Source: JBBSEX01 sp038239345 (GTDB taxonomy: Bacteria; Acidobacteriota; Terriglobia; Bryobacterales; Bryobacteraceae). Taken from it: 64,000 nt of DNA. The notes under the pieces were generated by a model. That model had not been told where the DNA came from. It made no database searches and worked only from the letters and a program-made list of their open reading frames with translations. The stretch covers positions 1 through 64,000 of the forward strand of contig JBBSEX010000003.1 of NCBI GenBank assembly GCA_038239345.1, read 5' to 3'. A program made the position numbers and the translations under genes. Positions 7,374 to 13,838 of the stretch are shown in pieces (position 1 is the first letter of the stretch; each line of letters starts with the position of its first letter).

Positions 7374-8477
7374 TTACAGTTCTCCGTAGATCAGCGATAA
7401 CTCTTCGAAAATGACCCGTAACTTCGGCTGTTCCAGAGCCGTGAGAAACAGGTCTTTTAATCTCTCCCAATTCTCGTTGTTGAAGGAAAGGAACACGCCG
7501 TCCTGTTTGCGGCGGAACTGCCAAGTCAGGGTCGTGTCGTTGTCAGCGATGTAGGCCACGGCGTGAAAATTCACTCCGTTCCAGATCGATTCGGGCTTGA
7601 GCGCTTTCAGCAACGCGCCGAACTCGTGAATCTGGGCGTACCCGGAAACCGGGTAGATCAGATTGCCGCCGTCGATACTCATCGAGAAGCTGACATCCGA
7701 ATCTCCCGCAGCCACCGAGATGGCAAGGTCGCCTTGTCGAACCGTAGGTACGGACCCCATCGCCATAGGGCCATCGCGCAGGCTGCGAACAGGTCTCTTT
7801 TCCGCGATCCAGTGGCCGCGCGCCGCCATGCGAAACAGCGTCTTCATGTGCGGCTGGAGCTTGTTGTTGAGGCTGACAATTTCCTCGATTTCCTCGTCGC
7901 GCAAAGCGACATAGAAGCACCGCCCCACGCCAGCGGCTGCTTTTCCATTTCCTGACGTGCGTATTTCCTCGATCATCCTTCCAATCAGGTTGGGGACGAC
8001 TTCCTCGTCGAGCTTCCGTTGGCTCCACAAGCCGCCATCGATCAGGTTTCCGAGGTAATACTTGTCGAGCACAGCGCCTCGATCCGTCCTCAGAGCTCTC
8101 ACGACCAGGAGTGCTTCCAGTAATGTCGCGTAAGTTTCTGCGGAGGGCGCAAGGGGGTTCTCCGTCAGTTCTTCACAGGAGATCTGAATGTACTGCGCCA
8201 TGAAAGTCCACTCCGCCCGAGTTCGCGGCTGCCCTGACTCCCACTTTCTGCGAATCGCAACAAGGGAATCCGTGGGTTCCCTCCCGAGTTCTGCCACTTC
8301 CAGACGGTAGTCTAACCGGTCGTCCTTGGCCGATTCCAGAAGTATCTTCGCTACATCTGAGATTGAAACCGAATCCTCGCGGCCAGCGGCTATCACCCGT
8401 CTGGATCGCTCCAGGAACTCGCGAAGGGACTCAGAGATCCGGATAGAGAGCGTCTGCTGTTGGGGCTTGCGATCCAT
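7374..8477 (-). CDS. RHH-like N-terminal domain plus unknown C-terminal region
   Basis: A 367-residue protein. Residues about 8-50 (LSIRISESLREFLERSRRVI, then 'SVSISDVAKILLESAKDD') look like a ribbon-helix-helix DNA-binding domain, with an initial beta strand and two helices. The remaining ~310 residues are of no recognised family: a helical middle part and a beta-rich C-terminal third (GDLAISVAAGDSDVSFSMSI; YAQIHEFGALLKALKPE). It is first gene of the minus-strand mobilisation block, ending 10 bp before the ParA-like gene. RHH proteins commonly act as centromere binders for ParA or as oriT-binding accessories for relaxases, and either fits here. The upstream intergenic palindrome (8528-8541) is a natural candidate binding site. 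Confidence 0.65.
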   Translation of the reverse strand: MDRKPQQQTLSIRISESLREFLERSRRVIAAGREDSVSISDVAKILLESAKDDRLDYRLEVAELGREPTDSLVAIRRKWESGQPRTRAEWTFMAQYIQISCEELTENPLAPSAETYATLLEALLVVRALRTDRGAVLDKYYLGNLIDGGLWSQRKLDEEVVPNLIGRMIEEIRTSGNGKAAAGVGRCFYVALRDEEIEEIVSLNNKLQPHMKTLFRMAARGHWIAEKRPVRSLRDGPMAMGSVPTVRQGDLAISVAAGDSDVSFSMSIDGGNLIYPVSGYAQIHEFGALLKALKPESIWNGVNFHAVAYIADNDTTLTWQFRRKQDGVFLSFNNENWERLKDLFLTALEQPKLRVIFEELSLIYGEL

Positions 8478-8495
8478 TCAAATTTCATATTTACA

Positions 8496-8541
8496 CGTTT
8501 TTCGTACAAACGCAATAGTACACACACTTGTATCGATACAA
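8496..8541. promoter_or_regulatory. Divergent control region with palindromes (operator, parS-like or oriT candidate)
   Basis: The 104-bp gap between the divergent RHH-like gene (start 8477) and excisionase-like gene (start 8582) is A/T-rich. It contains a perfect 14-bp palindrome TTGTATCGATACAA (8528-8541), flanked by ACAC (8522-8525) and GTGT (8547-8550), and a second dyad CGTTT (8496-8500) with AAACG (8508-8512). It could control both genes, act as centromere for the ParA/RHH pair, or be part of the transfer origin. The palindrome is seen directly; the function is inferred. Confidence 0.5.
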
Positions 8542-8581
8542 ATTATGTGTCATGATGGAATTCAGATTTTGAGGAAGCCCC

Positions 8582-8836
8582 ATGTTCGACGACCACTTCG
8601 TAACGGCCTTGGCTACCGAACTCGCAGCCAGAATTAACCCTCAGATACAGCGCCGCAACGGCAAACCGGAAACGCGGCTATTCACAGTGAAAGAAGCCGC
8701 CACTTACGTTGGGCGGACTGAACAGGCGCTCCAGCACCTGATTCACAAGCGTGAGATCGTCGTAGTTCGCAAGGGACGGCGCGTGCATCTCGACCGTACC
8801 GATCTGGATCGCTGGATCGAAGCGAACAAAGTCTGA
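8582..8836 (+). CDS. Excisionase-like HTH protein
   Basis: An 84-residue protein preceded by GAGGA seven bases before the ATG. Residues about 33-80 (LFTVKEAATYVGRTEQALQH, then 'LIHKREIVVVRKGRRVHLDRTDLDRWIEANK') are a MerR-like winged helix of the HTH_17/excisionase type. Such proteins steer tyrosine recombinases toward excision or regulate small operons. The element has a tyrosine recombinase at 10,127-11,182, so an Xis role is plausible, though small HTH_17 proteins also act as simple regulators. It is divergent from the mobilisation block, sharing the palindromic intergenic region. Confidence 0.8.
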   Translation: MFDDHFVTALATELAARINPQIQRRNGKPETRLFTVKEAATYVGRTEQALQHLIHKREIVVVRKGRRVHLDRTDLDRWIEANKV

Positions 8837-8910
8837 TTTGCGTCAGACGGCGAAGATTTCAGCGATGGTACCGAGTTACTGGAACGCGCTATGTGGTGAG
8901 GAGATCGGTG

Positions 8911-9602
8911 TTAGCTGGCTCCCAATGGGCAAATCAATGTCGCCTGTTGAGACGTTGCTCCAGCGTTCGCCTGTTGGAGCAGGTCGCGCACGATCTTCCG
9001 CATCCACTCCGGCAGCGCCGACAAACCGCTGCGCAGATCGTCCTGAATGGCTTGCCCGTGGTCGGGATCTTTGAGGATAGAGACAAGGCGCTGGCGAAGG
9101 CTTCCGTCATCGGACGGGAGCATGTCTCGCAGCCAATGGAGCGCCTGCACGAAGCGCATGGCAGGGCGGCCAGCCCAGTAAAGGCGGCTGGGCGCGGCAG
9201 CCTGGAATTCGAGCGTCAGGTTGCCCAGGGTGATGGGCCGCAGGCGTCCATCGGTAAGCACGCCGATGCGCACCGGGACAGCGTTGGTGAGCCCGAGGTC
9301 GTTGGCGGCGGTGAGGCCATCGACCACTACCCGGACTTTTCCCTTCCGGGACAGCGCGTCGATCACGTCGCGCGGTTAGGATAGGTGGGCTTTCCGGTGA
9401 GCCGGTTATCCTGGGGGGTGTCGTAGAAGCCGCGCGCGATCCGCCGCAGGCTTCGGGAAGCGACCAGCCTGTGGAGGGCCTGATCGACCGCGGTGCGCGG
9501 CCCCAAGTCAGCAAAGTCTTCCGGGGTCCAGACGCGCGGCTGCGCCGGGGCGGAGATGCGGTCCCGGATGGCGGCTGGAATACTTGATGCCGGAGTGGAC
9601 AT
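8911..9602 (-). pseudogene. AbiEi/DUF6088-type antitoxin, frameshifted
   Basis: Two minus-strand frames together read as one DUF6088 (type IV toxin-antitoxin AbiEi family) protein. The first (9602 to 9363) holds the N-terminal winged helix 'VWTPEDFADLGPRTAVDQAL...LRRIARGFYDTP'. The second (9366 to 8911) continues with 'VRVVVDGLTAANDLGLTNAVP', 'RLRPITLGNLTLEFQAAAPS' and 'AMRFVQALHWLRDMLP'. The join falls at 9366-9371, where adding one base would make Arg-Ala-Asp-Val-Ile-Asp in one frame, as in intact relatives. A GTG overlapping the stop (GTGA) could allow restart of the second part. The start at 9602 (MSTPASS) is chosen over a TTG at 9632. No AbiEii nucleotidyltransferase toxin follows: the 73 bp up to 8838 are noncoding. 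Confidence 0.85.
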
Positions 9603-9614
9603 TGGTAGCTTTAT

Positions 9615-9687
9615 GTCAGAAAAATGCAACAAATTTCTGACTGTTCCAGTATAGCTCTATGTCAGAAAACTGCGACAAACTTCTGAC
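9615..9687. promoter_or_regulatory. Two tandem 27-bp inverted repeats upstream of the AbiEi-like gene
   Basis: Two near-identical 27-bp units lie at 9615-9641 and 9661-9687. Each begins GTCAGAAA and ends TTCTGAC, forming a dyad with an A/C-rich centre (ATGCAACAAA versus CTGCGACAAA). They sit directly upstream of the AbiEi-like start at 9602. AbiEi antitoxins are known to bind pairs of inverted repeats and repress their own operon, so these are very likely its operators. They cover the place where the promoter must be. Confidence 0.75.
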
Positions 9688-9762
9688 TACAATTCCTTGC
9701 CGTCGCGGGTCCAGAATGGTTGTCCCGGAGGCTCAGCCATGGCATACGGAAACGGGACCGCG

Positions 9763-10134
9763 CTAATTGTCCAGACGGCATCTGGACAATTGGGTCGGGG
9801 TGAATTTTCCAGACACTGTCTGGACTTTTTCGCGGTAAGCCACATAGAACTGGCGCATCTGGAAAACATTGGCACGTGAACAGCCCCTCCCGAAACGAGC
9901 CGACAGGTCACGGGCGAGCAGGTCGAGCAACTGATCCTCATAGCCAGTTCGGGCCTTGCCTTTCTGTTCCTGAACGAAGATCCTTCGGCCGATTTCCCAA
10001 CAGGTCAACGTCAGAACCGAATTGATCGCGCGGCTGGCCGAACGTCTCGACTTCTCCAGTAAGCCGATGAGGCCTGATAGTAAAGCCGCATACTCCGTCT
10101 CCGCTGACACCTGTCTGGACGGTGACTTACTCAT
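9763..10134 (-). pseudogene. Truncated DUF1016 (YhcG-type) N-terminal domain
   Basis: A 123-residue protein starting inside the last codons of the recombinase gene (8-bp overlap). Residues about 15-105 match the DUF1016 N-terminal domain: 'LLEKSRRSASRAINSVLTLTCWEIGRRI', 'YEDQLLDLLARDLSARFGRG', 'NVFQMRQFYVAYRE'. Members are usually about 350 residues, with a PD-(D/E)XK nuclease domain at the C-terminus. Here the frame stops within an inverted repeat and no nuclease domain follows in any frame before the AbiEi operators. It is therefore a fragment. Any remaining role as a DNA-binding domain is unknown. Confidence 0.75.
9765..9824. repeat. TCTGGAC inverted repeats at the DUF1016 break point
   Basis: A perfect 11-bp inverted repeat, AATTGTCCAGA (9765-9775) and TCTGGACAATT (9781-9791) around CGGCA, is followed by a second dyad TCCAGA (9808-9813) and TCTGGA (9819-9824). 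The same TGTCTGGAC word recurs at about 10,112-10,120 near the start of the DUF1016 fragment. The truncated reading frame ends inside the first dyad. There is no T-run, so it is not an ordinary terminator. Confidence 0.6.
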
Positions 10135-11182
10135 CGCTTCTACCCTTATCCGGCTTCTTCTGCATTAGCACTTTGGCCGACTTGATATCGTCGATATCCA
10201 CGATGTTATATCGCCGCTCCATCGAATCTGTTCGATGACCCGAGATCCGCATTCGCACGACTTGCGCCACTCCCGCCCGGCGCATGTTGCGAACTGCTGT
10301 CCGGCGCAGATCATGGAATTTGAGCGTCGGCACTTCGGCGGCCTCACAGGCTTTTTGCCAGGAGCGACGAAATTCCTTAAGGGCGATTCCGTCGTGATGG
10401 AACACCCTCTCGCACCCATCCGAGTTCTCCTGCGACCACCTCAGCCAGGCCTCCATATCACCTTCGAGGATCGGGACGACGCGGGCGTGCCCGCTCTTGG
10501 TCCGCTCCGACTCCAGCGTTATGAAGCCCTGCTCCCAGTCCACCTGCCGCCATTCGATCGAGAGTAACTCGCCTAAGCGCACCCCGGTGAAGTACGCGGT
10601 CACGAACAAGGGCCGGAGATATTCGGGTAGCGCGTCCCGGAGCTTGGCGTACTCCTCGTCGGTGAGGAATCCCTGGCGAACGTTCGTCTCGGCCACCATG
10701 GGAAAGTACGGAATGGTAAGCACCTTCGGCGGGGTGCATTTGCGTCCGCGATTGAGCGCGGTCCGCAAAATGGAAAGCTCGCGATTCGATGTCGAGACGC
10801 TGCGGCCCTCGTCGGATCGCTTCTTGCGGAACTCCTTCATCTTCTCCGTCGTCAGCTTGGCGGCGCGAAGATGGCCGAAGAACGGGCGGATGGTCGCCTC
10901 GATGACCAGCTTCCAGACGCGTGCTGTGGTCGACTTGATGTTGTCCCCGGCGTACTCCAGGAGGTCGTCGAGTAGTTCGCCGCAGGTGACCTTGGCGGCT
11001 ATGCTGTCGGGCGTTTCCCCTCTCGCCTTCTTGCCGAGTAACTGATCCCGGAGCAGTACGGCGTCCTGCCGCCGCTCGGACCCGCACGACTTCTGGACCT
11101 GACGACCGTCGGCCCAGAAAGACACGTACCAGATCTTGCCACGCTTAAAAATTGTTCCGGCGCCATAGGATGTTTTCGCCAT
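10127..11182 (-). CDS. Tyrosine recombinase (phage-type integrase)
   Basis: A 351-residue site-specific recombinase that integrates and excises the element. N-terminal arm-binding/SAM-like core domain at about residues 60-155, catalytic domain about 170-345. Catalytic residues visible: Arg202 (TGVRLGE), Lys229 (RTKSGHAR), His290 and Arg293 (FHDLRRTA), His316 (ISGHRT) and the nucleophile Tyr325 (RRYNIVD). It is intact. It reads away from the tRNA-Leu(GAG) 3' end, which lies 100 bp upstream of its start, the arrangement expected for a tRNA-integrating island with the integrase at one end. The DUF1016 fragment overlaps its stop. The start at 11,182 is the first ATG with the expected MAKTSYGAGTIFKRG-like N-terminus. 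Confidence 0.95.
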   Translation of the reverse strand: MAKTSYGAGTIFKRGKIWYVSFWADGRQVQKSCGSERRQDAVLLRDQLLGKKARGETPDSIAAKVTCGELLDDLLEYAGDNIKSTTARVWKLVIEATIRPFFGHLRAAKLTTEKMKEFRKKRSDEGRSVSTSNRELSILRTALNRGRKCTPPKVLTIPYFPMVAETNVRQGFLTDEEYAKLRDALPEYLRPLFVTAYFTGVRLGELLSIEWRQVDWEQGFITLESERTKSGHARVVPILEGDMEAWLRWSQENSDGCERVFHHDGIALKEFRRSWQKACEAAEVPTLKFHDLRRTAVRNMRRAGVAQVVRMRISGHRTDSMERRYNIVDIDDIKSAKVLMQKKPDKGRSDE

Positions 11183-11203
11183 GGCCGGATTCTAACACGC
11201 AAA

Positions 11204-11223
11204 ACCGTTGCAAGACCGTTGCA
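11204..11223. repeat. 9-bp tandem direct repeats next to the integrase
   Basis: ACCGTTGCA occurs at 11,204-11,212 and 11,215-11,223, two bases apart, between the integrase start and the tRNA-Leu 3' end. Short direct repeats in this position are typical arm-type binding sites of tyrosine recombinases. The assignment is inferred from position only. Confidence 0.4.
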
Positions 11224-11235
11224 CGGGCACCAACG

Positions 11236-11263
11236 AAAAAGGCCATTCGTTTCCGAATGGCCT
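11236..11263 (-). terminator. Rho-independent terminator of the tRNA-Leu/secG transcript
   Basis: On the minus strand a perfect stem GGCCATTCG, loop GAAA, CGAATGGCC is followed by TTTTTCG. It lies about 20 bp after the encoded CCA of tRNA-Leu, so it ends the secG/tRNA-Leu transcript. It also shields the integrase gene from readthrough. Confidence 0.85.
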
Positions 11264-11284
11264 CTATCTTATTGATTTATTTGG

Positions 11285-11368
11285 TGCGGAGAGGGGGACT
11301 TGAACCCCCATGAGCTTGCGCCCGCTAGCACCTCAAGCTAGTGCGTCTGCCAATTTCGCCACCTCCGC
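11285..11368 (-). tRNA. tRNA-Leu (anticodon GAG)
   Basis: Type II tRNA with long variable arm. Acceptor GCGGAGG pairs with TCTCCGC, the D-arm GTGGCGAAATTGGCAGAC is typical of leucine tRNAs, the anticodon stem CTAGC/GCTAG carries the loop with GAG, and the T-arm is GGGGGTTCAAGTCCCCC. The discriminator is A and CCA is encoded (down to 11,282). It lies 10 bp after secG on the same strand; E. coli has the same secG-tRNA-Leu(GAG) order. Its 3' end faces the tyrosine recombinase, marking it as the likely integration target. Confidence 0.97.
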
Positions 11369-11378
11369 GTTGTGAAAG

Positions 11379-11804
11379 CTATCTTTTTACCGGCGCTGGG
11401 GCTCCGTTCCCGGGGACGGGAAGGGGAACCGTTTGTGATCCTTTGTTGCCATCCGGGCTCACTGTCACGCTGGGCATCGGAACCGTTTGCTGATTTTGGC
11501 CTGGCACCGTCGTCGTTGTTTTCGGAGTCTGTTTCTTTTGCCGGTCCAGAACGCTCGATGATGCGCCTGCATTGCGCGTGGCTAAAATTGCCAACGTCAA
11601 CGACGTAACCATAAATAGGCCGGCGGCGATCGTCGTCACCTTTGAGAGCAGCGTTGAAGTCCCTCTCGGCCCGAATGCTGTCTGCGAACCCATGCCGCCG
11701 AAGGCACCTGCCAAATCGGCCGCCTTGCCGCTCTGCAGAAGCACAACAACAATCAAAATCAAGCACACAATTACGTGAATAAATGTCAAAAAAATGGATA
11801 ACAT
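11379..11804 (-). CDS. secG: SecG, protein-export membrane subunit
   Basis: A 141-residue small subunit of the SecYEG translocon. Two membrane helices (about residues 3-24, LSIFLTFIHVIVCLILIVVV, and about 52-74) flank the conserved cytoplasmic loop 'LLQSGKAADLAGAFGGMGSQTAFGPRGTSTLLSK'. The C-terminal 60 residues form a Thr/Pro/Gln-rich tail that is longer than in E. coli SecG. It is transcribed into tRNA-Leu(GAG). Confidence 0.95.
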   Translation of the reverse strand: MLSIFLTFIHVIVCLILIVVVLLQSGKAADLAGAFGGMGSQTAFGPRGTSTLLSKVTTIAAGLFMVTSLTLAILATRNAGASSSVLDRQKKQTPKTTTTVPGQNQQTVPMPSVTVSPDGNKGSQTVPLPVPGNGAPAPVKR

Positions 11805-11888
11805 GGAGTAGTTCGAGCCGATCCCTAACCCTCCCAGTATACCCGCAAGGTTGTCGCTCCGCTACTCCGGCTTAGTAGAATCGGTTCC

Positions 11889-12452
11889 ATGCTCGTTCTC
11901 GCCTCACGATCGCCGCGGCGTCAGGAAATTCTCAGGAACGCGGGCATTCCATTCGCAGTCCGGCCGTCCGATGCCGAGGAGGTTCGTGCCCCGGCTGAAC
12001 CAGCGCTCGATTACGTCCGGCGGCTGGCCCAAGCGAAAGCCGAAGCCGTGTGGCGCGACGGCGATTCCCTGGTTGTGGGCGCCGACACGGTTGTCGTCGT
12101 CGACGGCGATGTCCTCGAAAAACCGCGAGATCACGCCGATGCGCGCCGCATGCTGCAGAGTCTATCGGGCCGCCCGCACCACGTGATCACGGGAATTTGT
12201 TTGAAAACAGCTACCCAGGTAATCGTCGATTCGGCAACAACGCGCGTGCAGTTCGCGGAATTAGGCGCCCAGGAAATCGACGCCTACGTCGCCAGTGGGG
12301 AACCCATGGATAAGGCCGGCGCTTATGCCATCCAGGGTATGGCGTCGAAATTCATCACTCGTATCGAGGGTTGTTATTTCAACGTAATGGGATTGCCGAT
12401 TTCCCTGGTTTACTCACTGCTACAGGCCGTGCCAAAGCAGGTTCAACCCTAG
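11889..12452 (+). CDS. maf: Maf-like nucleotide pyrophosphatase
   Basis: A 187-residue Maf/YhdE-type nucleoside triphosphate pyrophosphatase, which hydrolyses non-canonical or dTTP/UTP-type nucleotides to the monophosphate. Visible: N-terminal 'LASRSPRRQEIL' (residues 4-15), 'VVGADTVVVVDG' with the catalytic Asp at 66, and 'KAGAYAIQGMASKFI'. It is divergent from secG. Its last 33 bp overlap the 3' end of the convergent TSUP permease gene, so no terminator fits between them. Confidence 0.95.
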   Translation: MLVLASRSPRRQEILRNAGIPFAVRPSDAEEVRAPAEPALDYVRRLAQAKAEAVWRDGDSLVVGADTVVVVDGDVLEKPRDHADARRMLQSLSGRPHHVITGICLKTATQVIVDSATTRVQFAELGAQEIDAYVASGEPMDKAGAYAIQGMASKFITRIEGCYFNVMGLPISLVYSLLQAVPKQVQP

Positions 12453-13163
12453 CCCGGCGATCACCATTAGCATCGCGACGCGTAGCGGGCGAGCCGGCAC
12501 CAGGTGCACGATATTCGCGCCCACGATCGCGCCGAGCACGCCGCCAATGGCCAGTTTACCGAGCAACGCCGGATCATAATTTCCCGCCATCAGATGAACT
12601 CCGCTGCCCAGCAGTGACAAGACTAAGCCGAAACATACATCGGTTCCAACCACGTTGGCGGCTGTCAATTTCGTCAATTGCAAAAGCGCCAGCGATCCCA
12701 GCGCACCTGCGCCGGCCGATGAAAATCCGACTTCGACGCCGATGCCTAAACCGATTGCCGGCAACACGCCACGGTGTTCTAGGGCGGGCTCCGCTCGGCG
12801 GTGGCGAAAAAGACGATACAGATTCAGGATCGCCATCGTGGCGATCACCGCGCCTAGCAATCCATATATCAGCCCTTGATACTGTCTGGTATTCAAACGC
12901 TGTATCAGGAACGAACCGCCGATCACTCCAGGCGCTCCGCCCAGCACCAGTAAGGCGAGTATTTTCCAGTCCACTTGTTTGCGATAAAGATAAACCGGAA
13001 CCGATACCAACTTGACGATGGCCGTGAATGCCAGCGCGGTGCCGACGCTCTGCGTGGGCGAGCTACCCAGGAAAAGGATCAGAACCGGCACTGTGATCGT
13101 GCCGCCGCCAACGCCGGTCAACCCGATTGCCACGGCGATTAAAAATCCGATTACAATTTCCAT
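12420..13163 (-). CDS. TSUP-family (TauE/SafE) permease, probable sulfate/sulfite transporter
   Basis: A 247-residue integral membrane protein with about eight helices and the TSUP signature near the N-terminus (GLTGVGGGTITVPVLILFL) repeated in the second half (GVEVGFSSAGAGALGSLALL). TSUP proteins carry sulfur-containing or organic anions. It is the last gene of the cysD-cysN-cysH operon, 3 bp after cysH, which suggests sulfate uptake or sulfite/sulfide export tied to assimilation. The direction of transport cannot be told. It overlaps maf convergently by 33 bp. Confidence 0.85.
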   Translation of the reverse strand: MEIVIGFLIAVAIGLTGVGGGTITVPVLILFLGSSPTQSVGTALAFTAIVKLVSVPVYLYRKQVDWKILALLVLGGAPGVIGGSFLIQRLNTRQYQGLIYGLLGAVIATMAILNLYRLFRHRRAEPALEHRGVLPAIGLGIGVEVGFSSAGAGALGSLALLQLTKLTAANVVGTDVCFGLVLSLLGSGVHLMAGNYDPALLGKLAIGGVLGAIVGANIVHLVPARPLRVAMLMVIAGLGLNLLWHGL

Positions 13164-13166
13164 CGC

Positions 13167-13838
13167 TCATGCCCCTGGCGCCGTCCCGGCTATATGAATT
13201 CCGCACTCCAGCTTGTGGCCCGCCCAGCGGCCCGAACGGAGATCGTTAGGGTCCAGCGGCAGGCTGGTGCAGGGCTCGCAGCCAATACTCGTGTAGCCGC
13301 GGTCATAGAGCGGAAGCAACGGAATTCCCTGCTCTTTCGCGTAAGCCCAAACTTCCTGGTTCGACCACATCGCCAGCGGGCTCACCTTTTTCAGGCGCTT
13401 GCCGCTTGGCAACGGAAACGCTTCTATTGTCTGAAGATTCGCTCGGGTGGGCGATTGCACGCGCCGCAATCCGGTGAACCAGATATCGTACTCCGCCAGA
13501 CCGGCGAACAGCGGTTCTACTTTTCGCAGCCCGCAACAACGGTCCGCCGCCGTGCTATATAGAATTCCAAATTCGCTTTCCTGCTGGGCCACCGTACGGG
13601 CAGCTCGCAGGTTTATCAAATTCAGATTCCACTCCGAGGCGATCTTGTCGCGATAAGCATACGTCTCGGCGAAGTGATAACCGGTGTCTAGAAACAGCAC
13701 TGGAATTTCAGGACGTTGCGCCAGCAGCAGGTGCAGAACCGCGACGTCTTCGGCTTGAAAACTACACGTCAGGCAGGCTCGGCCGGAATCGCCCGCCAGT
13801 ACCTCGGCAATAAGATCGCTAGCTTCAATCGGCGACAT
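13167..13838 (-). CDS. cysH: Adenylyl-sulfate (APS) reductase, CysH family
   Basis: A 223-residue reductase that turns activated sulfate into sulfite using thioredoxin. It has the PP-loop-like 'TCSFQAEDVAVLHLL' and 'FLDTGYHFAETYAYRD'. Its Cys-Cys (ADRCCGLRKVEPL) and Cys-x2-Cys (IGCEPCT) motifs bind the 4Fe-4S cluster that distinguishes APS-using from PAPS-using enzymes. The C-terminal catalytic 'ECGIH' is present. The start overlaps the end of cysN by 14 bp. APS use fits the absence of an intact APS kinase here (see cysN). Confidence 0.95.
   Translation of the reverse strand: MSPIEASDLIAEVLAGDSGRACLTCSFQAEDVAVLHLLLAQRPEIPVLFLDTGYHFAETYAYRDKIASEWNLNLINLRAARTVAQQESEFGILYSTAADRCCGLRKVEPLFAGLAEYDIWFTGLRRVQSPTRANLQTIEAFPLPSGKRLKKVSPLAMWSNQEVWAYAKEQGIPLLPLYDRGYTSIGCEPCTSLPLDPNDLRSGRWAGHKLECGIHIAGTAPGA

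Noticed and set aside
9765..9791. Inverted repeat as a Rho-independent terminator
   Set aside because: No T-run follows on either strand; listed as repeat instead.
1..10127. A second att site (repeat of the tRNA-Leu 3' end) inside the window
   Set aside because: Read by eye, no copy of the T-arm/acceptor sequence was found left of the integrase; it must lie outside the window or be diverged.
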